NCBI GenBank assembly: GCA_020050375.1
Contig: JAGVKR010000743.1
Location: 1-18,061 of the forward strand
Reading direction: 5' to 3'
DNA length: 18,061 nt
From: Planctomycetales bacterium
GTDB taxonomy: Bacteria > Planctomycetota > Planctomycetia > Planctomycetales > Planctomycetaceae
The notes beneath the pieces were generated by a model. That model searched no databases and had not been told where the DNA came from. It saw only the letters and a program-made list of their open reading frames with translations. The position numbers were made by a program, and so were the translations under genes. Of this stretch, positions 1-7,898 are shown piece after piece. Numbering within the stretch: position 1 is the first letter of the stretch; each line of letters begins with the position of its first letter.

Positions 1-98
1 CGTTATTGGACGAGGCCCATCAACTCACCATTCACACGGCCGACTTCCTCCGGGCGCTGGCCGTGGCACCCGAACTCTTCGTGTTGACAAAGCACTAG
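1..98 (+). CDS. 3' end of an unidentified gene (partial)
   Basis: Reading from base 3, 31 codons stay open and end at TAG (96-98). The translated tail begins LLDEAHQLTIHTADFLRALA and ends in LTKH. A hydrophobic pair followed by DEAH looks like a Walker B or DEAH-box motif, but the stretch is too short to assign a family and the resemblance could be chance. The 5' part lies outside the window. The same bases are open on the minus strand, but that reading shows no recognisable motif. I cannot name a function. Confidence 0.3.
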   Translation, partial: LLDEAHQLTIHTADFLRALAVAPELFVLTKH

Positions 99-306
99 CA
101 ATGCATGCGGAAAACACCTCAAAATCACTACGACCGGCATGTCTTGCCTCCTGTTTTTGGACAAGGAACGACGATCAATAGCACTGGAGGACTCCAACGC
201 CACCGAGATCGTTAGACAGACCCGCCCGGACTGTACAGGAACCGGTCGGATTTCGCCGAGCTCGTGTCGCAATTCTTCCGACATCCATGATTTGCGATGA
301 TCCGGC

Positions 307-333
307 TTGACGGAAAATGGGGATTGATATAAC
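307..333 (+). promoter_or_regulatory. Candidate sigma70-type promoter of the glycosyltransferase fusion
   Basis: TTGACG (307-312) and TATAAC (328-333) each match the sigma70 consensus at five of six positions. The spacer is 15 bp, shorter than the usual 17. Transcription would start near 340, giving a leader of about 115 nt before the ATG at 455. The call rests on base matches alone. Confidence 0.4.
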
Positions 334-364
334 AGGTCTTCGCCTGTGCTCGCGGCAAACGGGA

Positions 365-440
365 GCAACCATGGTGGGTTGCGCCGGAAACACGGGGGAT
401 CCCTCGTGTCCACTTATCCCCTTTGAATCATAGGGGTTAA
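365..440 (+). promoter_or_regulatory. Leader with three consecutive inverted repeats
   Basis: Three inverted repeats follow one another. GCAACC (365-370) pairs perfectly with GGTTGC (377-382) over a 6-nt loop. Bases 390-409 form a 20-nt near-palindrome centred on GGGATCCC, with one non-Watson-Crick pair. TTATCCCCT (414-422) pairs with AGGGGTTAA (432-440) over a 9-nt loop with one T-T mismatch. The last ends 6 nt before the ribosome-binding site AAGGA (446-450), so it could affect translation initiation. I recognise no riboswitch class. Protein-binding sites are the alternative. Confidence 0.4.
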
Positions 441-454
441 ATAGCAAGGATGCC

Positions 455-3001
455 ATGTCCTACACGAATGCTCCCGCCTTGATATCGCCTGGGACACGTC
501 CTGCGCCGCTCACCGGGCGACAGAACCTCAGCCTGGTCATTCCGGCCCACAATGAAGAGCCGATCATCGGCCAGGCAATCCTCGAAGCCGTGGCGGCTCT
601 AAGCGCGCTCGATGTCGACTACGAGGTCATCGTCGTCGACGATGGCAGCACCGATGGGACACGGGCCGTGGCTCTCGACGCGGCACGCCACACTCCGCAG
701 GTGCGCATTGTCACGCTACCGGAGAATGTCGGCTATGCCGCCGCATTGCGCCGCGGCTTTCGCGAAGCCCGCTATGAATGGGTTGCTTTCACCGACGCCG
801 ACTGCCAATTCGATTTGCACGAACTGGACCGTCTCCTGCCACTAGCTCGAACCGCCGACATCGTCTGCGGCATTCGTGTCGATCGGCAGGATCCGTGGCG
901 CCGCAAGGTGTACTCGAAGGGTTTCAATATCCTGGCGCGGACGCTTCTGGGCACAGGAGTGACCGATTGTGACTGCGCTCTGAAGATTTTCCGTCGGAAC
1001 TGGGTGAACTCGGCCGGGCTCGACGCCGAAGGTTTTTTCTTCAACGCCGAGTTGCTGGCCCGCGCTCGTCAGGCAGGTCTCACAGTCGCCGAGATCGGCG
1101 TGACCCATCGTCCGAGGCAGGGAGGGACAAGCAAAGTCTCGATCGCTCACGTATTCCCGGTGCTGAAGACGTTGCTGTCCTTCTGGTGGTCACAAATCCT
1201 CTTTACGTGTCCGACCTCGCCCGAAGCCGCGGCTCCACATCCGCTCTGGAAGTCGCTGGCGGGAGCTGCCATTTTGGGCGCAATCGCGGCCGTTGCGGTT
1301 CTTCCGAATCTGTCCTACCCGCTGCTTGACCCCGACGAGACACGGTATGCCGAAATTGCGAAAGAGATGGTCGAATCGGGCAACTTGCTCGTTCCCACAC
1401 GCCAGGGGCTGCCGTACCTCGATAAGCCCCCATTGTTGTACTGGCTGACTGCCGGCAGCTTCCATCTGTTCGGCATCAACGAGTTCGCCGCCCGATTCGT
1501 GACCGCGATGGCGGCAGTCGGCACGGTTCTCGGCATGTTCTGGATTGGACGGGTGCTGGTCGGCCTGCGCGCTGCATGGCTCGGCGCGTTCCTGCAGATC
1601 ATGTGCATCGGATTCATCCTGTCGGGGCGGTTCCTGTTCATGGACAGCCTGCTGACATTTTTCACTACTCTGAGCTTGCTCGCCGGCTATGCGGCCTGCC
1701 GCGGTGGAGTCTTTCGACCGGGGTATTGGGTCGTCGCTGCCGTGGCCTGCGGTCTCGGTACGCTGACGAAAGGCCCCGTGGCACCGGCCTTGTGCCTGCC
1801 GCCGCTCCTGGCTTCGTGCTGGCTGACTTCCACGGGAAATCCATTGCGGCTGCGGCACTGGGTGACGTACCTGGGAATCGTGGCGGGAATTGCCGTCCCG
1901 TGGTTCGTCGTTATGGCGGTCCGTCAGCCGCAGCACTTCTATGAATTCATCTGGACGCACCATATCGAACGGTTCGTGAGCGGTCTGTCGCACGAAGAGC
2001 CGCTCTGGTTTTACATCCCGATCCTGCTGATCGGCATGGCGCCGTGCTCGATTCTGATTCCCGCCGCCATCGCGTTTTTTGCCCGCAGCGAGGAGGCGCG
2101 TCGCTATCGAACGTGGGACGTGGGTTACCTGCTGCTGTTCGCCGGGTGGACGCTCGGATTGTTCTCGCTGGCGAGCTGCAAACTGCCACCGTACATTCTG
2201 CCGGTCATTCCCGCGCTGTGCCTGGTCATCGGGACAGCGCTCGCCGTGATTCTGGGAAGCGCGCCACGTCAGCGGTTTCTGGCGTACGTTCGCGCGAATT
2301 CGCCTCGCGATTTGTGCGCGATTCTCACGCTGGGTTCGCCGGTCGTCGCAACGATCGACGTCATGCTGCTGGGCGAAGGCGCGGGTACGCGGTTCGGGGG
2401 CTATCTCACGCTCACGATCGTCGGAATCCTGATGGTGGTGGCCCTCTCGCGGGGCCTGCCGCGGGTCATTCCGGTGCGGTGGGGACTGGCGGCGGTTTAT
2501 GGCTTGTTTGTGCTCAGCTACGGGGTCAAGGATTTTACGCCAGCGATCGCCATTCAGCGTTGCAAGGTCTCGCCGATTCTTCAGTTCTGCAGCACTGAGA
2601 TCGCACAATCGACCCCGATTGTCTGCTATTCGTTGAAACAGGAAGAAGACGCGTTCGCATTCTATTTCAATCGGCAGCGAGTTCAGGCGTTCAACTGGGA
2701 CGACATTCATCGAACCGTGGCCGCACTGAAAGGCGCGCCGCAGGCACTGCTCTTCGCCAACTCGGAAACCGTCCCGTTGCTCCTTGCAAAGCTTCCGCCA
2801 ACGATCCAATTGGTCGAACTGGGCCGCTACGAGCACATCGGCGTCTGGGTGACTGCCACCCGAAGCGAACAACCGATGGGCCCTTTCAACGCGACGAAAA
2901 TCTCACGCATCGACGAGCCGGTTCTCTTCGGGCCGGCACTCGACCCCTTGTCGCGTATGTCGGGCGAGGGGATGGCCCTTTCGAGCCTCGCACAGGAATG
3001 A
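455..3001 (+). CDS. Fused GT2 polyprenyl-phosphate glycosyltransferase / ArnT-PMT-type membrane glycosyltransferase
   Basis: The protein has 848 aa. Residues about 24-250 are a GT-A fold of the DPM1/DPG-synthase type: LVIPAHNEE (28-36), VVDDGSTDGT (60-69), metal-binding DAD (114-116), and RQGGTSK (221-227). Such domains move a sugar from a nucleotide donor to a polyprenyl phosphate. From about residue 267 the chain becomes strongly hydrophobic with many membrane segments. It begins with the hallmark DPDETRYAEIAKEM (292-305) and YLDKPPLLYW (321-330) of GT83/ArnT and PMT_2 enzymes, which use polyprenyl-phosphate sugars to glycosylate lipids or proteins outside the membrane. A soluble C-terminal tail follows. 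I infer that one polypeptide makes and uses the lipid-linked sugar; sugar and acceptor are unknown. AAGGA lies 4 nt before the ATG. It converges with the LptF/G-like gene. Confidence 0.92.
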   Translation: MSYTNAPALISPGTRPAPLTGRQNLSLVIPAHNEEPIIGQAILEAVAALSALDVDYEVIVVDDGSTDGTRAVALDAARHTPQVRIVTLPENVGYAAALRRGFREARYEWVAFTDADCQFDLHELDRLLPLARTADIVCGIRVDRQDPWRRKVYSKGFNILARTLLGTGVTDCDCALKIFRRNWVNSAGLDAEGFFFNAELLARARQAGLTVAEIGVTHRPRQGGTSKVSIAHVFPVLKTLLSFWWSQILFTCPTSPEAAAPHPLWKSLAGAAILGAIAAVAVLPNLSYPLLDPDETRYAEIAKEMVESGNLLVPTRQGLPYLDKPPLLYWLTAGSFHLFGINEFAARFVTAMAAVGTVLGMFWIGRVLVGLRAAWLGAFLQIMCIGFILSGRFLFMDSLLTFFTTLSLLAGYAACRGGVFRPGYWVVAAVACGLGTLTKGPVAPALCLPPLLASCWLTSTGNPLRLRHWVTYLGIVAGIAVPWFVVMAVRQPQHFYEFIWTHHIERFVSGLSHEEPLWFYIPILLIGMAPCSILIPAAIAFFARSEEARRYRTWDVGYLLLFAGWTLGLFSLASCKLPPYILPVIPALCLVIGTALAVILGSAPRQRFLAYVRANSPRDLCAILTLGSPVVATIDVMLLGEGAGTRFGGYLTLTIVGILMVVALSRGLPRVIPVRWGLAAVYGLFVLSYGVKDFTPAIAIQRCKVSPILQFCSTEIAQSTPIVCYSLKQEEDAFAFYFNRQRVQAFNWDDIHRTVAALKGAPQALLFANSETVPLLLAKLPPTIQLVELGRYEHIGVWVTATRSEQPMGPFNATKISRIDEPVLFGPALDPLSRMSGEGMALSSLAQE

Positions 3002-3036
3002 GAGTGCGCGATTCCGGGGGCAGGGCGGCCGTCATG

Positions 3037-3065
3037 GCAACCGGGCTCTCCGGCCACCCGGCTGC
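3037..3065. terminator. Candidate bidirectional terminator hairpin
   Basis: GCAACCGGG (3037-3045) and CCCGGCTGC (3057-3065) form a 9-bp inverted repeat with one A-C mismatch and an 11-nt loop. It lies in the 82-bp gap between two convergent genes, where a terminator serving both strands is expected. There is no T-run on either side, so it is not a textbook intrinsic terminator. Confidence 0.4.
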
Positions 3066-3083
3066 ATCTCGCGGGCCGGCGAT

Positions 3084-4268
3084 TCAGTGCCTCAGAACCT
3101 TGCGGAGCACGCTCGCGGCGGTGAGGGCCAGCCCCGCGTTGCCGATCCACATCCCCCAGACGGGGTTGAGATCTCCCGCGCGCGAGAGATTCATTGTGAG
3201 CAGCACGGTGGGGTAATAGATCAGCAGGATCGGGGTGAAGCAGATGGCGAAGCTGGTCAGGAATTGCCGCTTTCCCTGTTGGATCGCAAATGGGCTGCCG
3301 ACGAGCGAAAAGAAAAAGCAACTGCATGCCAGCGCGATCCGGCTGTGGATCTCGGTCACGAGCTTTTGCCGGCGCTCTTCATGCGCCGACAGTGTGCGAT
3401 CGATGGCGCTCTGTTTGGGGGGGAGCAGATCCTCGAAGCGGCCCGTCGAGAGCGCGAGCGCCGTATTGATCACGCGCCGTTCCTGAAGACGCGCATAGTC
3501 GCCGTCGATGCTGGCCAGTTCGGCCCGAATGTCCTGGATCGTGATGTTGCGAGGAGGCATCGGTCCGTTCGATTTCGTGGGGAGTGGAAACGACTGCAAC
3601 TCGCGATCGCGAATTTTCACCGACGTTCCGCCGGGCGTTTCCATCTGGCCGTCCTTCAAGTCGAGCAGAATCTGCTGATTCTGCAAATCGAATTTGAGCG
3701 TGGCCTCGCGGGCGGTGATCAACGCCGACTGGCCGCCGGGGAGCGTGTACCGGAAGGTGGCTTCAATCAAGCGCCGGCCTTCGACTCGATGGGTGGTGAC
3801 GGCAATTCCCCTCGCCGGGTCGTGAAAATCATTGCGGGCCCGCAACAGGTCGAGAAAGATGTCTTCCATTGCCGTCGTGATCACATGCTCGATTTTGGCG
3901 CGCGACCAGGGGACGAACAGGTCGGTCAATAGCAGCGTCCCGAGGCTGAGCGTCGCCCCGAGGATGAACGCCGGCCATAAAATCTCGATGACGTTGATCC
4001 CGGCCGATTTCATCGCCGTGATTTCCTGGTCCCCCGACATCCGCCCGTAAACGACGCACACCGTGAGCAGAAACGTCGCCGGAATCGTGAAGGGGAGCAG
4101 GCTGGGAACGACGTACGGCAGGATCTTGAGAATTTCGTTCGGTCCCAGGCCGCTCTTGGTCGCCTCGCCGATCACCCCCACGACGACCAGCATCAAGGTC
4201 AGCGCGGTCGCGACCCCGCCGAACACCTGGAGCAGGTCTTTGAGGACGCGGCGCTGCAGGATGTACAT
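3084..4268 (-). CDS. LptF/LptG (YjgP/YjgQ) family permease
   Basis: The protein has 394 aa, the usual size of the family, which forms the inner-membrane part of the LptBFGC machine that extracts lipopolysaccharide for transport to the outer membrane. Membrane segments are visible near residues 13-33, 52-74, 98-117, 312-328, 339-358 and 371-387. The central soluble part (about 120-310) matches the family's periplasmic beta-jellyroll. The signature RMSGDQEITAMKSAGI (76-91) is characteristic. The frame stays open back to an ATG at 4424, but homology begins at MYILQRRVLKDLL, and a good promoter match (4326-4355) lies inside the extension, so I start at 4268. The ribosome-binding site is weak. I cannot tell LptF from LptG, and no partner gene is in the window. 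Confidence 0.9.
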   Translation of the reverse strand: MYILQRRVLKDLLQVFGGVATALTLMLVVVGVIGEATKSGLGPNEILKILPYVVPSLLPFTIPATFLLTVCVVYGRMSGDQEITAMKSAGINVIEILWPAFILGATLSLGTLLLTDLFVPWSRAKIEHVITTAMEDIFLDLLRARNDFHDPARGIAVTTHRVEGRRLIEATFRYTLPGGQSALITAREATLKFDLQNQQILLDLKDGQMETPGGTSVKIRDRELQSFPLPTKSNGPMPPRNITIQDIRAELASIDGDYARLQERRVINTALALSTGRFEDLLPPKQSAIDRTLSAHEERRQKLVTEIHSRIALACSCFFFSLVGSPFAIQQGKRQFLTSFAICFTPILLIYYPTVLLTMNLSRAGDLNPVWGMWIGNAGLALTAASVLRKVLRH

Positions 4269-4325
4269 GCCGGGACTCGGGGTTTCCAATTTCGATCGAC
4301 CACAGCCGAAAGGCCGCCAGCGTGT

Positions 4326-4355
4326 CGTATACGTCAATCGGACGATGGAGGTCAA
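4326..4355 (-). promoter_or_regulatory. Candidate promoter of the LptF/G-like gene
   Basis: On the minus strand TTGACC (4350-4355) and TATACG (4326-4331) are separated by 18 bp. The -35 matches consensus at five of six bases and the -10 at four of six. Transcription would start near 4318, leaving a leader of about 50 nt before the start at 4268. This supports the shorter gene model. Confidence 0.4.
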
Positions 4356-4457
4356 GGTGAGGTACGAGGGGGCTGGGGGGGCCATAGCCGGCCGAAGTCG
4401 CATCTCGCCCGTCCCATAGTCCACTTTTGACCTGGTACGACGCTTGGGTCGGACTGG

Positions 4458-5108
4458 CTAGCCCCTGCCGACGGCGAAGCCAAGCATCAGCAACGCCACG
4501 CAAGCGGCCAGACAGCCGTGCACGGCGCCGCGGCTGACCCGTCCCTGGGCCGGACCGAATCCAAAGTGTGGCCCCTGACCGTTCCAGAGCCGGATTCCGA
4601 GCGGCGCTGCGGCAGCACCGAACAACCAGAGTTGCCAAACCGTTGCGCCGTGTTGCAGCATCTCGCCGCAATCGCCAATGGCGCCGAACGACCCGATTCC
4701 GATATACAATCCGTTGGCGATGAGGCAGAAACCCGCGAAGAACTGGAGCACAAACGCGCCCGGCAAGCGCGTCGCGACGGCGACCCTCCAGACCAAGAGC
4801 GGCAGCGCGACACCGATGACCGGTCCGGCCCAGACCACAAACAGGGGATTCGGGTTCTCGGCCAGGTCGGTGCGGGAAATCGTCCGCGGATCAAGGACGA
4901 CGCGCGCCACGCGACCGCCGGTCATCCAGGCCCCGACGACGTGCCCCAGCTCATGCACCGCCTGCATCCCGAGCCACGACCCGAGGAGCAACGAGCCGAT
5001 CAGAACAACCTGCGGCCAGCGATTCATGAACCCGCTTTCGCCGTCACTCAATTGCGGAATCGGCACATGCAATGGATCGGAGTTACCGGATGGTGCCGCG
5101 TTCTCCAT
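4458..5108 (-). CDS. M50-type (site-2-like) membrane metalloprotease
   Basis: The protein has 216 aa. Its HELGH motif (52-56) lies in a membrane segment beginning near residue 34, the zinc site of M50 intramembrane proteases. AGPVIGV (94-100) follows on a second segment. D146 in GAIGDCGEM may be the third zinc ligand, replacing the more usual NxxPxxxxDG. Other hydrophobic stretches lie near 118-140, 158-172 and 197-213. There is no PDZ domain, so this is a minimal form. The ATG at 5108 has AAGGGAG (5112-5118) just upstream; an internal ATG at 5027 would remove 27 polar residues. The substrate is unknown. It is divergent from polX. It could instead be an inactive M50-like membrane protein, but the motif is intact. 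Confidence 0.8.
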   Translation of the reverse strand: MENAAPSGNSDPLHVPIPQLSDGESGFMNRWPQVVLIGSLLLGSWLGMQAVHELGHVVGAWMTGGRVARVVLDPRTISRTDLAENPNPLFVVWAGPVIGVALPLLVWRVAVATRLPGAFVLQFFAGFCLIANGLYIGIGSFGAIGDCGEMLQHGATVWQLWLFGAAAAPLGIRLWNGQGPHFGFGPAQGRVSRGAVHGCLAACVALLMLGFAVGRG

Positions 5109-5154
5109 CGTCTCCCTTCTTCGCGACCCGGGCAAGCGCAAATCGCAATCACAC

Positions 5155-5164
5155 ATCATATAAT
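5155..5164. promoter_or_regulatory. Overlapping divergent -10 elements between the M50 gene and polX
   Basis: On the plus strand 5159-5164 reads TATAAT, a perfect -10 box ending 7 nt before the polX ATG at 5172. On the minus strand 5155-5160 reads TATGAT, a five-of-six match, about 47 nt before the M50 start. The two boxes share two bases. I find no convincing -35 box at normal spacing on either side. If the plus box is used, polX mRNA would begin at or next to its start codon. Confidence 0.45.
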
Positions 5165-5171
5165 CGGCCGT

Positions 5172-6881
5172 ATGCAAAACGCCGATGTCGCCAAAATCTT
5201 CGAAGAGTTGGCGGATCTTCTGGAGATCCAGAACGCCAATCCGTTTCGCGTGCGGGCCTATCGCAACGCGGCCCGTACGATCGGCGACCTGCCCGAAAGC
5301 GTCGCCGAGATCATTCGCGATCCGGACCGCAGCCTCGAAGAGCTGCCGGGAATCGGCGGCGATCTCGCGGCGAAGATCAAGACGATTGTCGAGACCGAGA
5401 GCTTGCCGCAGCTCGAAGAGCTCCGAACGCAGGTCCCGCGTGGGGTCGTCGATATGCTGCGCATTCAAGGGTTGGGGCCGAAGAAGGCCGCCGCCCTGTT
5501 CAACGAGCTCAAAGTCTCCAGTCTCGAAATGCTCAAAGCCGCGGCCGAGTCGGGAGCCGTGGCACAGCTCAAGGGCTTCGGCGAAAAGACGGCAAAGACG
5601 ATCCTCGAAGGACTCGCAAACATCGAACAGGCGGGGCAGCGGGTGTATCTCGCCGAGGCCAAGCCGCTGGCTGACGCGATCCTCGCCGATCTTTCGCAAC
5701 TGCCCGAAGTCCACGAGGCGGAAGTCGCGGGGAGCTTCCGCCGCCGCCGCGAGACCGTGGGCGACCTCGACCTCCTGGTAACAGCCGACGATTCGACCCC
5801 GCCGATGGATCGACTGGCCGCCCATCCGCTGGTCGAGAAGGTTCTGGCCCGCGGCGAGACGAAGCAGCGCGTCCGGTTGAAATCGGGGCTGGAGATGGAC
5901 CTGCGGGTTGTTCCCGAAGAATCGTATGGGGCCGCGCTCCAGTATTTCACCGGCTCCAAGGCGCACAATATTGTGTTGCGACGCCGGGCGCAGGAGCGGG
6001 GGCTGAAGATCAACGAATACGGCGTGTTCCGTGGCGAGAAATCGATCGCCGGCCGCACCGAAGAAGAGGTCTACAAAGCCGTCGGTCTGCCCTGGATTCC
6101 CCCCGAGCTTCGCGAAGACCGAGGGGAGTTCGACGCCGCCGAGCAGGGGCGGTTGCCGAAGCTGGTCGAATTCGACGACATCCTCGGCGACTTGCACATG
6201 CACACGACCGCCACCGACGGCGCGGCGACGATTGCCGAGATGGTTGCGGGGGCCAAAGCGCGGGGGCTCAAGTACATCGCCATCACCGATCACTCGAAGC
6301 GAGTCACGATGGCCAACGGTCTCGACGCCGATCGGCTGCGAGCCCACTGGAAAGAGATCGACAAAGTCCGCCAGCAGACCAAAGGGATCGAAGTGTTGTG
6401 CGGCATCGAATGCGACATTCTCGAAGACGCGACGCTCGACCTGCCCGACGAGGTGCTGGCGGAGGCCGATTGGGTGATTGCCGTCCTGCACTACGGCCTC
6501 AAGCAGCCCCGCGAACAGATCATGAAGCGCTTGATGACGGCGATTCGCTCACCGCACGTCGACGCGCTCGGTCACCTCACGGGCCGCATGTTGGGAAGGC
6601 GCCCCGGCGCCGATCTCAACCTCGACGAGGTCCTCAAGGCGGCCGCCGACCACGAGACGATGATCGAAATCAACGCCCACCCCAGCCGGCTCGACATCGA
6701 CGACGTGGGGGCCGCCGCCGCCAAGTCGCTGGGGATCCCGATCGTCATCGACACCGACGCGCACAGCGTGAAGGGGCTGGACGTGATGGAGTACGGCGTC
6801 TACCAGGCGCGCCGCGCCGGACTCGAAGCGAAGGACGTCGCGAACACGCGGACGTGGGCCCAGTTCAAAAAACTGCTGTGA
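5172..6881 (+). CDS. polX: DNA polymerase/3'-5' exonuclease PolX
   Basis: The protein has 569 aa, the normal length for bacterial PolX. These enzymes fill short gaps in base excision repair and trim 3' ends. Helix-hairpin-helix motifs appear as [12 protein letters not shown] (58-69) and [10 protein letters not shown] (98-107). The polymerase beta nucleotidyltransferase motif [14 protein letters not shown] (187-200) supplies D198 and D200, and EMDLRV (241-246) supplies D243. The C-terminal PHP phosphoesterase has GDLHMH (339-344), ITDHSK (371-376), GIECDIL (411-417), LHYG (439-442), NAHPSRLDI (501-509) and DTDAHS (527-532), so both activities look intact. The frame is open far upstream, but homology begins at [13 protein letters not shown]. 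There is no clear ribosome-binding site before 5172, which fits a leaderless transcript. A small gene overlaps its stop. Confidence 0.96.
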   Translation: MQNADVAKIFEELADLLEIQNANPFRVRAYRNAARTIGDLPESVAEIIRDPDRSLEELPGIGGDLAAKIKTIVETESLPQLEELRTQVPRGVVDMLRIQGLGPKKAAALFNELKVSSLEMLKAAAESGAVAQLKGFGEKTAKTILEGLANIEQAGQRVYLAEAKPLADAILADLSQLPEVHEAEVAGSFRRRRETVGDLDLLVTADDSTPPMDRLAAHPLVEKVLARGETKQRVRLKSGLEMDLRVVPEESYGAALQYFTGSKAHNIVLRRRAQERGLKINEYGVFRGEKSIAGRTEEEVYKAVGLPWIPPELREDRGEFDAAEQGRLPKLVEFDDILGDLHMHTTATDGAATIAEMVAGAKARGLKYIAITDHSKRVTMANGLDADRLRAHWKEIDKVRQQTKGIEVLCGIECDILEDATLDLPDEVLAEADWVIAVLHYGLKQPREQIMKRLMTAIRSPHVDALGHLTGRMLGRRPGADLNLDEVLKAAADHETMIEINAHPSRLDIDDVGAAAAKSLGIPIVIDTDAHSVKGLDVMEYGVYQARRAGLEAKDVANTRTWAQFKKLL

Positions 6882-7060
6882 CAAGCGAAAAAAATAACCG
6901 AACCTGGCGCTTCTGGCTCGCGGGCTTGTTCCTCGTGGCGCTTCTCGCCATGAATCTGTCTCCGCCGGATTCCAATCTGTTGCCCTGGAAGGATCCGTTT
7001 CTGATCGTCCTGCTTCTCGCGATGGCGGCCATCCTTCTGTATCCGCGGGGAAAACATTAA
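6878..7060 (+). CDS. Small two-helix membrane protein, unknown function
   Basis: A 60-aa frame opens at GTG (6878) and overlaps the polX stop in the arrangement GTGA, typical of translational coupling. Residues about 11-26 ([16 protein letters not shown]) and 41-55 ([15 protein letters not shown]) look like two membrane helices joined by a short loop rich in proline, aspartate and asparagine. The tail is basic (PRGKH). No independent ribosome-binding site is visible. I do not recognise a family. Because it is short and hydrophobic, a spurious frame cannot be ruled out, but the overlap with polX and the clean two-helix pattern favour a real gene. Confidence 0.5.
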   Translation: MTSEKNNRTWRFWLAGLFLVALLAMNLSPPDSNLLPWKDPFLIVLLLAMAAILLYPRGKH

Positions 7061-7100
7061 ATGTGAACGCTCTTCGCGGCGTGCCCGCCAGGATCGTGCA

Positions 7101-7137
7101 GCAATAGTGGACCATTGCCGCAGGAATCGACTACGAT
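7101..7137 (+). promoter_or_regulatory. Weak promoter and operator-like repeat before the DUF433 gene
   Basis: TGGACC (7108-7113) and TACGAT (7132-7137) are spaced by 18 bp, each matching sigma70 consensus at four of six bases. An inverted repeat GCAAT (7101-7105) / ATTGC (7114-7118) overlaps the -35. Toxin-antitoxin operons are often repressed by their own antitoxin at such a site. The match is modest. Confidence 0.25.
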
Positions 7138-7169
7138 GAGGGTGGTCGATCCCTTGTCGAGGAATAACG

Positions 7170-7466
7170 ATGAACAAGTTCGATTTCCGAAATATCGAAA
7201 AGGTTCCTGGGAAATGTGGGGGGCGTGCCGTCATTGCCGACACCCGAATTCGCGTCAGCTTGATTCTCTCGCTATACCGGGAGGGCATGACTGTCGAGGA
7301 GATCGTACAACACTATCCGCACGTGCGTCCCGCGGATGTCCACGACGCGCTCGCGTATGCGTATGAGCACGTTGACGAGATTCAAGCGGATTTGGACGCT
7401 GATGACGAAGCCGAAGTCAAAAAGCTCTATCCGGGGGGGCGTCCGGCAGAAGCAAAAACGTCATGA
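7170..7466 (+). CDS. DUF433 domain protein, probable antitoxin
   Basis: The protein has 98 aa. It follows the DUF433 pattern: KVPGKCGGRAVIADTRIRVSL (11-31) resembles the family's G-x-P-x-I-x-x-T-R-I-x-V core, and REGMTVEEIVQHYPHVRPADV (37-57) is the helix-turn-helix-like part. The tail is acidic (DLDADDEAE, 74-82). DUF433 proteins are usually found just before a DUF5615 PIN-like gene and are considered antitoxins; that is the arrangement here, with a 4-bp ATGA overlap. GAGGA (7159-7163) sits 6 nt before the ATG. DNA binding and autoregulation are inferred, not shown. Confidence 0.85.
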   Translation: MNKFDFRNIEKVPGKCGGRAVIADTRIRVSLILSLYREGMTVEEIVQHYPHVRPADVHDALAYAYEHVDEIQADLDADDEAEVKKLYPGGRPAEAKTS

Positions 7467-7813
7467 GCGCGATTCAAGTCTTCACCAACGAAGACGTCTT
7501 CGGAAATCTTGCACACCAACTGCGAACAAAAGGGCTCGATGCCGTTTCGACTCCGGAATCAAGTCGCCTTCGTTTTCCGGACGAATCCCGACTCGAATGG
7601 TCGACGAGCCAGGGGCGGGTTTTGTTCTCATTCAATGTTCGAGATTTTGCTCGCATTCACCATGAGGTTCTTGCTCGCGGTGAGAGTCATTCCGGAATTG
7701 TCGTCAGCAAGCGATTCCCGGTGGGTATCGTTGTCCTGCGGCTTCTCCATCTCGCAGAGACGCTGGACGCCGAGGGAATGATTGATCGACTGGAGTTTCT
7801 CTCGGATTGGTAA
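7463..7813 (+). CDS. DUF5615 PIN-like protein, probable toxin
   Basis: The protein has 116 aa. The N-terminal FTNEDVFGNLAHQLRTKGLDA (7-27) and central FPDESRLEWSTSQGRVLFSFN (38-58) with VRDF (59-62) match the DUF5615 pattern, a PIN-like fold in which acidic residues near the N terminus and after the fourth strand form a metal site. Candidate acidic residues are E10, D11, D40 and D61. The leading residue is N where many members have D, so activity is uncertain. It overlaps the DUF433 gene by 4 bp, so the two should be made together. RNase activity is inferred from fold kinship with PIN toxins. Confidence 0.8.
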   Translation: MSAIQVFTNEDVFGNLAHQLRTKGLDAVSTPESSRLRFPDESRLEWSTSQGRVLFSFNVRDFARIHHEVLARGESHSGIVVSKRFPVGIVVLRLLHLAETLDAEGMIDRLEFLSDW

Positions 7814-7898
7814 CTGAACCGTTCACGAGGATCAGCCGGCGTAAAAGCAGAAGCCTATCGGACCAAAACGGCAACAGATTTGACGAGGAGTAGATTGG

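Larger units (their letters stand above)
99..454. other. Intergenic region without a convincing gene
   Basis: About 356 bases between the partial gene and the glycosyltransferase start. Two minus-strand open frames cross it, but neither shows a family motif or a good ribosome-binding site. The right half holds a promoter-like pair (307-333) and three inverted repeats (365-382, 390-409, 414-440) in what would be the 5' leader of the downstream gene. In the left half (99-300) I see nothing assignable. Confidence 0.6.

Noticed and set aside
3..413. A 136-codon minus-strand frame at the left edge
   Set aside because: No motif, no good ribosome-binding site, and it overlaps the inverted repeats and promoter-like site of the glycosyltransferase leader.
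1190..2872. A 560-codon minus-strand frame opposite the glycosyltransferase fusion
   Set aside because: Composition is antisense-like and the plus-strand reading has clear family motifs throughout.
4370..4382. G-rich stretch as a G-quadruplex
   Set aside because: Only two long G-runs are close together; four are needed for an intramolecular quadruplex.
4269..4424. Longer start for the LptF/G-like gene
   Set aside because: The 52 extra residues have no family similarity and a promoter match lies within them.
4518..5171. Upstream extension of the polX frame
   Set aside because: It lies opposite the M50 gene and homology begins at the ATG at 5172.
5109..6491. Upstream extension of the M50 frame on the minus strand
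   Set aside because: It is antisense to polX; the ATG at 5108 has a good ribosome-binding site.
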